DNA of 10,637 nucleotides, taken from positions 1 to 10,637 of the forward strand of contig JAPUJA010000192.1 in NCBI GenBank assembly GCA_027296525.1, read 5' to 3'. Positions 7,054-10,637 of this stretch are shown piece by piece. This stretch comes from Pseudomonadota bacterium. GTDB taxonomy: Bacteria; Pseudomonadota; Alphaproteobacteria; UBA828; JAPUJA01. The notes beneath the pieces are model-generated. The model was not told the origin of the DNA. It worked only from the letters and a program-made list of their open reading frames with translations, and made no database searches. The translations under genes were made by a program, and so were the position numbers. Positions within the stretch are counted from its first letter, which is position 1. Each line of letters opens with the position of its first letter.

Positions 7054-8208
7054 GTGACGGACGCAGAGCCGCGCAGCCCCTCCGAGCTGCGGAGCCTCTC
7101 CGATAAGGAGCGCCTCGACTGGCTCCGGCTCGCGCGCAGCGAGAATATCGGGCCGTTCACCTTCTTCGAACTCCTCGGTCACTTCGGCTCGGCCCATGAG
7201 GCCCTCGCGGCGATCCCGGAGCTCGCCCGGCGCGGCGGGCGGCGCCGAGCGATCCGTATCTGTCCCGCCGCCGAAGCCGAGCGCGAGCTGGCGCTCAGCC
7301 ACGCCCTCGGCGCACGCCTGACCGCCCTCGCCGAGCCCGACTATCCCAAGCCGCTCGCGGCGATCGCCGATCCCCCGCCGATCGTCGCGCTTCGCGGGCA
7401 GGCCGATCTGTTCGCCAAGGATACCCTCGCGATCGTCGGCGCCCGGAACGCCTCCGCCGCCGGCATCCGATTCGCAGGCCGCATCGCGGCCCGGCTGGGC
7501 GCGGGCGGGCTCGTCATCGCCTCGGGGCTGGCCCGGGGAATCGACGGGGCGGCCCATCGCGGCGCGCTCGAGACCGGCACGATCGCCGTGGTCGCCGGCG
7601 GCGCGGACGTCGCCTATCCGGCGGAGAACGCCGAGCTCATGGACGAGATCGTGGCGCGCGGCGCGCTGCTTTCAGAAATGCCGCTCAGCACGGTCCCGCG
7701 CGCAAGGCATTTTCCCCGGCGCAACCGGCTGATCTCCGGCCTCGCGCACGGCGTCCTCGTGATCGAGGCCGCGCCCCGCTCCGGCTCGCTGATCACGGCG
7801 CGGCTCGCGCTCGAGCAAGGGCGCGAGGTGTTCGCGGTGCCGGGCTCGCCGCTCGATCCGCGCTGCCGGGGCACCAACAACCTGATCCGCCAAGGGGCGA
7901 CCCTCGTCGAGGGGCCCGAGGATGTCCTCGAGGAGCTCGCCTCGAGCCTGCGCTTTTCTCTGGCGGAGCGGGGGGCCCGGCGCTTCGAGCCGGGCCCGAG
8001 CGAGCCGCCGCACGAGGCCGAACTCGCGAAAGCGCGGGCGCTTCTGCTCGAGCGGCTCGGGCCCTCGCCCGTCGAGGTCGACGAGCTGATCCGCCAGTCT
8101 CGGTTGACACCGCCTGTGGTAGCCACCATTTTGTTGGAGCTCGAGCTCGCGGGTCGACTCGACCGCCACCCGGGCAACCAAGTCTCTTTGGTTGAAACAA
8201 TCGCCTAA
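7054..8208 (+). CDS. dprA: DNA-processing protein DprA (Smf)
   Basis: DprA binds single-stranded DNA taken up during natural transformation and loads RecA onto it; it is also widespread in species not known to be competent. The 384-residue product shows an N-terminal SAM-like helical part (about 20-65: WLRLARSENIGPFTFFELLGHFGS). A Rossmann-type core follows, with AIVGARNAS (126-134), SGLARGID (157-164), FPRRNRLIS (220-228), RSGSLITAR (242-250), VPGSPLD (262-268) and GTNNLIRQGA (273-282). A C-terminal winged helix lies at about 325-380. The start is GTG at 7054: it is the first start codon in frame after the plsY stop, which lies in the same frame, and GGAG sits 6 bases upstream. All core motifs are intact. 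Confidence 0.94.
   Translation: MTDAEPRSPSELRSLSDKERLDWLRLARSENIGPFTFFELLGHFGSAHEALAAIPELARRGGRRRAIRICPAAEAERELALSHALGARLTALAEPDYPKPLAAIADPPPIVALRGQADLFAKDTLAIVGARNASAAGIRFAGRIAARLGAGGLVIASGLARGIDGAAHRGALETGTIAVVAGGADVAYPAENAELMDEIVARGALLSEMPLSTVPRARHFPRRNRLISGLAHGVLVIEAAPRSGSLITARLALEQGREVFAVPGSPLDPRCRGTNNLIRQGATLVEGPEDVLEELASSLRFSLAERGARRFEPGPSEPPHEAELAKARALLLERLGPSPVEVDELIRQSRLTPPVVATILLELELAGRLDRHPGNQVSLVETIA
8104..8132 (+). promoter_or_regulatory. Possible topA promoter inside the dprA 3' end
   Basis: A perfect TTGACA (8104-8109) is followed after 17 bases by CATTTT (8127-8132). The local sequence is less GC-rich than its surroundings. It lies about 115 bases before the topA ATG, within the coding sequence for the DprA winged helix. 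The -10 match is partial and the region must also encode protein, so the fit may be chance. Confidence 0.3.
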
Positions 8209-8245
8209 TTTTTCCAACAAACGCTCGAGTTTGCCAGTGCCGTCG

Positions 8246-10637
8246 ATGGATGTCGTCATCGTTGAATCGCCCGCCAAGGCGAAAACGATCAACAAATATC
8301 TTGGCGGCGGCTTCAAGGTGCTCGCGAGCTACGGCCATGTGCGCGATCTGCCGGCGAAGAAAGGATCGGTCGATCCCGATCATTCCTTCGCCATGACCTG
8401 GGAGATCGACGAGAAGTCCGAGATGCGTTTGCGGGAAATCAGCAAAGCGGTCAAGGGCACGAAGATGCTTTTCCTCGCGGTCCGGGTCGGTCGCGAGGGT
8501 GAGGCCATCGCCTGGCACGTGCTTCAAGAGTTGATGCGCCGCGACGCGCTCGACGGGGTGGAGGTCAAGCGCATCGTGTTCACCGAGGTCACGCCCTCGG
8601 CCGTGCGCACGGCGATGGAGCATCCGCGCGACCTCGACGAAAATCTGATCGACGCCTACCGGGCACGCCGGGCACTGGACTATCTCGTGGGCTTTACGCT
8701 CTCGCCGGTGCTCTGGCGGAAGCTTCCGGGCTCACGCTCGGCAGGACGGGTGCAATCGGTCGCCCTCAGACTGATCTGTGAGCGCGAGACCGAAATCGAA
8801 TCCTTCCGCTCGCAGGAATACTGGTCGCTCGAGGCGGAGTTCGAAACCGCGGGCGGCAAGGCGCTGCTTGCGCGCCTGAACGAGCTCGAGGGCCGGAAGC
8901 TCGATAAGTTCGACCTCGACACCGCCGAGCGCGCCGACGCGGCCAAACGCGCGATCGAGCACAACGAGTTCCACGTGGTGTCGATCGAAACCAAGGAAAC
9001 TCGGCGCCATCCGGCGCCGCCTTTCACCACCTCGACCCTCCAGCAGGAGGCATCACGCAAGCTCGGCTTCGGCGCGAAGCGCACCATGCAGCTCGCCCAA
9101 CGGCTGTATGAAGGCATCGATACCGGCGGCGAGACCGCCGGTCTGATCACCTATATGCGCACCGACGGCGTTCAGATAGCGAATATCGCGGTGGAGGCCT
9201 GCCGGGACCTCATCGGCGGGACGTACGGCGCCGACTATCTTCCCGACAAACCGCGCCTCTACAAGTCGCGGGCCAAGAACGCGCAGGAAGCCCATGAGGC
9301 GATCCGCCCGACCGATGTCACCCGGCGCCCGGAAGAGCTCGCCGGGTATCTCGATAGCGCGCAGCTCAAGCTCTACGATCTCATCTGGAAACGCACCCTC
9401 GCAAGCCAGATGGAGAGCGCCAAGCTCGAGCAGGCCGCCATCAACGTCGCGGGCCGGGACGACGGTATCGGGCTCAGGGCGACGGGAACCGTCATCGTCT
9501 TCGACGGCTTCCTTCGGCTCTATCAGGAGGGCGAAGACGAAACCGCGCTGGAGGGCGATGACGAGGCCCGCGTGCTCCCCCGGGTCGAGCGCGGCGAGGA
9601 GCTCCGCCTGAAGGCGGCGACACCGTCTCAGCATTTTACCCAGCCGCTGCCGCGCTTTACGGAGGCGAGCCTGGTCAAGCGCCTCGAAGAACTCGGCATC
9701 GGCCGCCCCTCGACCTACGCCTCGACCCTTTCGGTGCTTCAGGAGCGCAAATACGTTCGCATGGAAAAACGGCGTTTCGAGCCGGAAGACCGCGGGCGTC
9801 TGGTCACGGCTTTTCTCGTCAGCTTCTTCAGGCGCTATGTGCAATACGACTTCACCGCGCGGCTCGAGGAGGAGCTCGACGAGATCTCGGCGGGCCAGAT
9901 CGACTGGACCGTGGTGCTCGACGAGTTTTGGAAGGCGTTTCGCGAGGCCGTGGACGAAACCGAGAAACTGCGCGTCAAGGACGTGTTGAACGCGGTCGAC
10001 GATCTCATGGGCCCGCATATCTTTCCGCTCGACGCCTCGGGCAGAGATCCACGGGCTTGCCCGAGCTGCGCGGACGGGCGGCTCAATCTCAAGCTCGGCA
10101 AGTTCGGCCCGTTCGTCGGCTGTTCGACCTATCCGGAATGCCGCTACACGCGCGCCCTCATCGAAGAGGAGGGCGGGTCGGGCAAATTCACGGGCCCGCG
10201 GGTCCTCGGGGTCGATCCGGACACGAATCTCGAGGTCAGTGTCCGTAAGGGTCCTTACGGTTGCTACATCCAACTTGGCGAGGCCACGGAAGAAGAAAAG
10301 CGCCCCAAGCGCGTCTCGCTCCCCAAAAAGATGTCGCCGGACGAGATCGAACTCGAACAGGCCCTCGTCTTGCTCTCGCTTCCGCGCGAGGTGGGACTCC
10401 ACCCGGAAACGGGAAAGCCGATCACGGCCGATATCGGGCGCTTCGGTCCCTACATCAGCCACGACGGCAACAACCGGAGTCTGGGGGGGGAGGACGACGC
10501 CTTCACGATCGGCATCAACCGTGCGGTCGCGCTGCTCGCCGAACCCCGCAAGGGAAGAGGTTCCTCGGTCGTGCGCGAGCTCGGGGCTCACCCCAAGGAT
10601 TCGAAGCCCGTGACGCTTCGAACCGGCCGGTACGGGC
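8246..10637 (+). CDS. topA: DNA topoisomerase I, partial, with TOPRIM DxD motif replaced
   Basis: TopA is a type IA topoisomerase that relaxes negative supercoils by transient single-strand cleavage. The frame is open from the ATG at 8246 (MDVVIVESPAKAKTINKYLG) to the window end with no stop, giving 797 residues, so the 3' end is missing. The TOPRIM domain spans about 1-115, with Glu7 in VESPAKAK. AGRVQSVALRLICERE and the active-site Tyr303 in ITYMRTDG follow, then NAQEAHEAIRPTD and EELGIGRPSTYAS. A zinc ribbon uses Cys605, Cys608, Cys626 and Cys632, and Toprim-type C-terminal repeats follow from about 650. The key oddity is at residues 77-86: canonical L-A-T-D-P-D-R-E-G-E reads L-A-V-R-V-G-R-E-G-E. 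Arg80 and Gly82 thus replace the two metal-binding aspartates (E. coli Asp111 and Asp113), while Glu84 (Glu115) remains. The change is explained by an inverted 12-base segment. In-frame TTG (8231) and GTG (8237) are alternative starts; homology favours the ATG. No good Shine-Dalgarno is seen. Confidence 0.95.
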   Translation, partial: MDVVIVESPAKAKTINKYLGGGFKVLASYGHVRDLPAKKGSVDPDHSFAMTWEIDEKSEMRLREISKAVKGTKMLFLAVRVGREGEAIAWHVLQELMRRDALDGVEVKRIVFTEVTPSAVRTAMEHPRDLDENLIDAYRARRALDYLVGFTLSPVLWRKLPGSRSAGRVQSVALRLICERETEIESFRSQEYWSLEAEFETAGGKALLARLNELEGRKLDKFDLDTAERADAAKRAIEHNEFHVVSIETKETRRHPAPPFTTSTLQQEASRKLGFGAKRTMQLAQRLYEGIDTGGETAGLITYMRTDGVQIANIAVEACRDLIGGTYGADYLPDKPRLYKSRAKNAQEAHEAIRPTDVTRRPEELAGYLDSAQLKLYDLIWKRTLASQMESAKLEQAAINVAGRDDGIGLRATGTVIVFDGFLRLYQEGEDETALEGDDEARVLPRVERGEELRLKAATPSQHFTQPLPRFTEASLVKRLEELGIGRPSTYASTLSVLQERKYVRMEKRRFEPEDRGRLVTAFLVSFFRRYVQYDFTARLEEELDEISAGQIDWTVVLDEFWKAFREAVDETEKLRVKDVLNAVDDLMGPHIFPLDASGRDPRACPSCADGRLNLKLGKFGPFVGCSTYPECRYTRALIEEEGGSGKFTGPRVLGVDPDTNLEVSVRKGPYGCYIQLGEATEEEKRPKRVSLPKKMSPDEIELEQALVLLSLPREVGLHPETGKPITADIGRFGPYISHDGNNRSLGGEDDAFTIGINRAVALLAEPRKGRGSSVVRELGAHPKDSKPVTLRTGRYG
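8473..8498. repeat. Inverted repeat flanking an inverted 12-base segment in topA
   Basis: The arms CCTCGCG (8473-8479) and CGCGAGG (8492-8498) are perfect reverse complements around the 12-base core GTCCGGGTCGGT (8480-8491). The core sits exactly on codon boundaries and reads Val-Arg-Val-Gly. Its reverse complement, ACCGACCCGGAC, reads Thr-Asp-Pro-Asp, the family consensus at this position. Because the arms are palindromic partners, flipping the core leaves Leu-Ala before it and Arg-Glu-Gly after it unchanged. I infer that the core has been inverted relative to the ancestral sequence. Confidence 0.9.
10483..10490 (+). repeat. G8 homopolymer run in topA
   Basis: Eight consecutive G residues fall in the C-terminal repeat region of topA, spanning the codons for Leu-Gly-Gly-Glu. 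The reading frame continues normally beyond it (DDAFTIGINRAVALLAE), so the run length shown here is the in-frame one. Such runs are prone to slippage in replication and to sequencing length errors. Confidence 0.85.

Noticed and set aside
6289..7557. Minus-strand open frame of 422 codons opposite plsY and dprA
   Set aside because: It spans two well-supported plus-strand genes and their gap, and its composition is that of an antisense shadow without motifs.
7793..8623. Minus-strand open frame of 276 codons that contains L-A-T-D-P-D-R-E
   Set aside because: It is not a gene: the motif appears only because the 12-base topA core is inverted. The frame otherwise crosses the dprA/topA boundary with no homology.
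9053..10591. Long minus-strand open frame (512 codons) opposite topA
   Set aside because: It lies antisense to a clearly homologous topA, has Arg/Glu/Asp/Leu-rich low-information composition and shows no recognisable domain. Long antisense frames are expected in high-GC coding DNA.

Overview
The window is high-GC bacterial housekeeping DNA, most likely from an alphaproteobacterium. I infer this from the gene order (divergent gatCAB and ruvX, then pyrB-pyrC-plsY-dprA-topA), which is familiar from that class, and from the form of TopA (one zinc ribbon followed by C-terminal Toprim-type repeats). I see no mobile element, CRISPR array, tRNA or rRNA, and no gene-free stretch above 300 bases; the longest gap is 149 bases (3831-3979).

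Layout. On the minus strand, gatC, gatA and gatB (3269 down to 26) form a tight operon with ATGA start/stop overlaps at both junctions. It encodes the Asp-tRNA(Asn)/Glu-tRNA(Gln) amidotransferase. A 78-base divergent gap separates it from a plus-strand series: ruvX (YqgF-type nuclease), pyrB and pyrC (steps two and three of de novo pyrimidine synthesis, 6 bases apart), plsY (first acylation in phospholipid synthesis), dprA (RecA loader in natural transformation) and topA (DNA topoisomerase I). topA has no stop before the window ends, so it is partial.

All genes but one look intact, with the expected catalytic motifs. The exception is topA. Its TOPRIM metal-binding motif, normally read as A-T-D-P-D-R-E-G-E, reads A-V-R-V-G-R-E-G-E, so both aspartates of the DxDxE triad are gone. 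The 12 bases responsible (8480-8491) lie between 7-base inverted repeats (CCTCGCG at 8473-8479 and CGCGAGG at 8492-8498). Reverse-complementing just those 12 bases restores T-D-P-D exactly, in frame. This is a precise micro-inversion across the active site of an otherwise normal topA. It could be a real inverted allele or switch, or an artefact of hairpin-mediated template switching, amplification, assembly or editing. It is the most notable feature here.

Minor oddities are an 18-base tandem duplication at the 3' end of gatA, directly upstream of the gatB start, and a G8 run late in topA.
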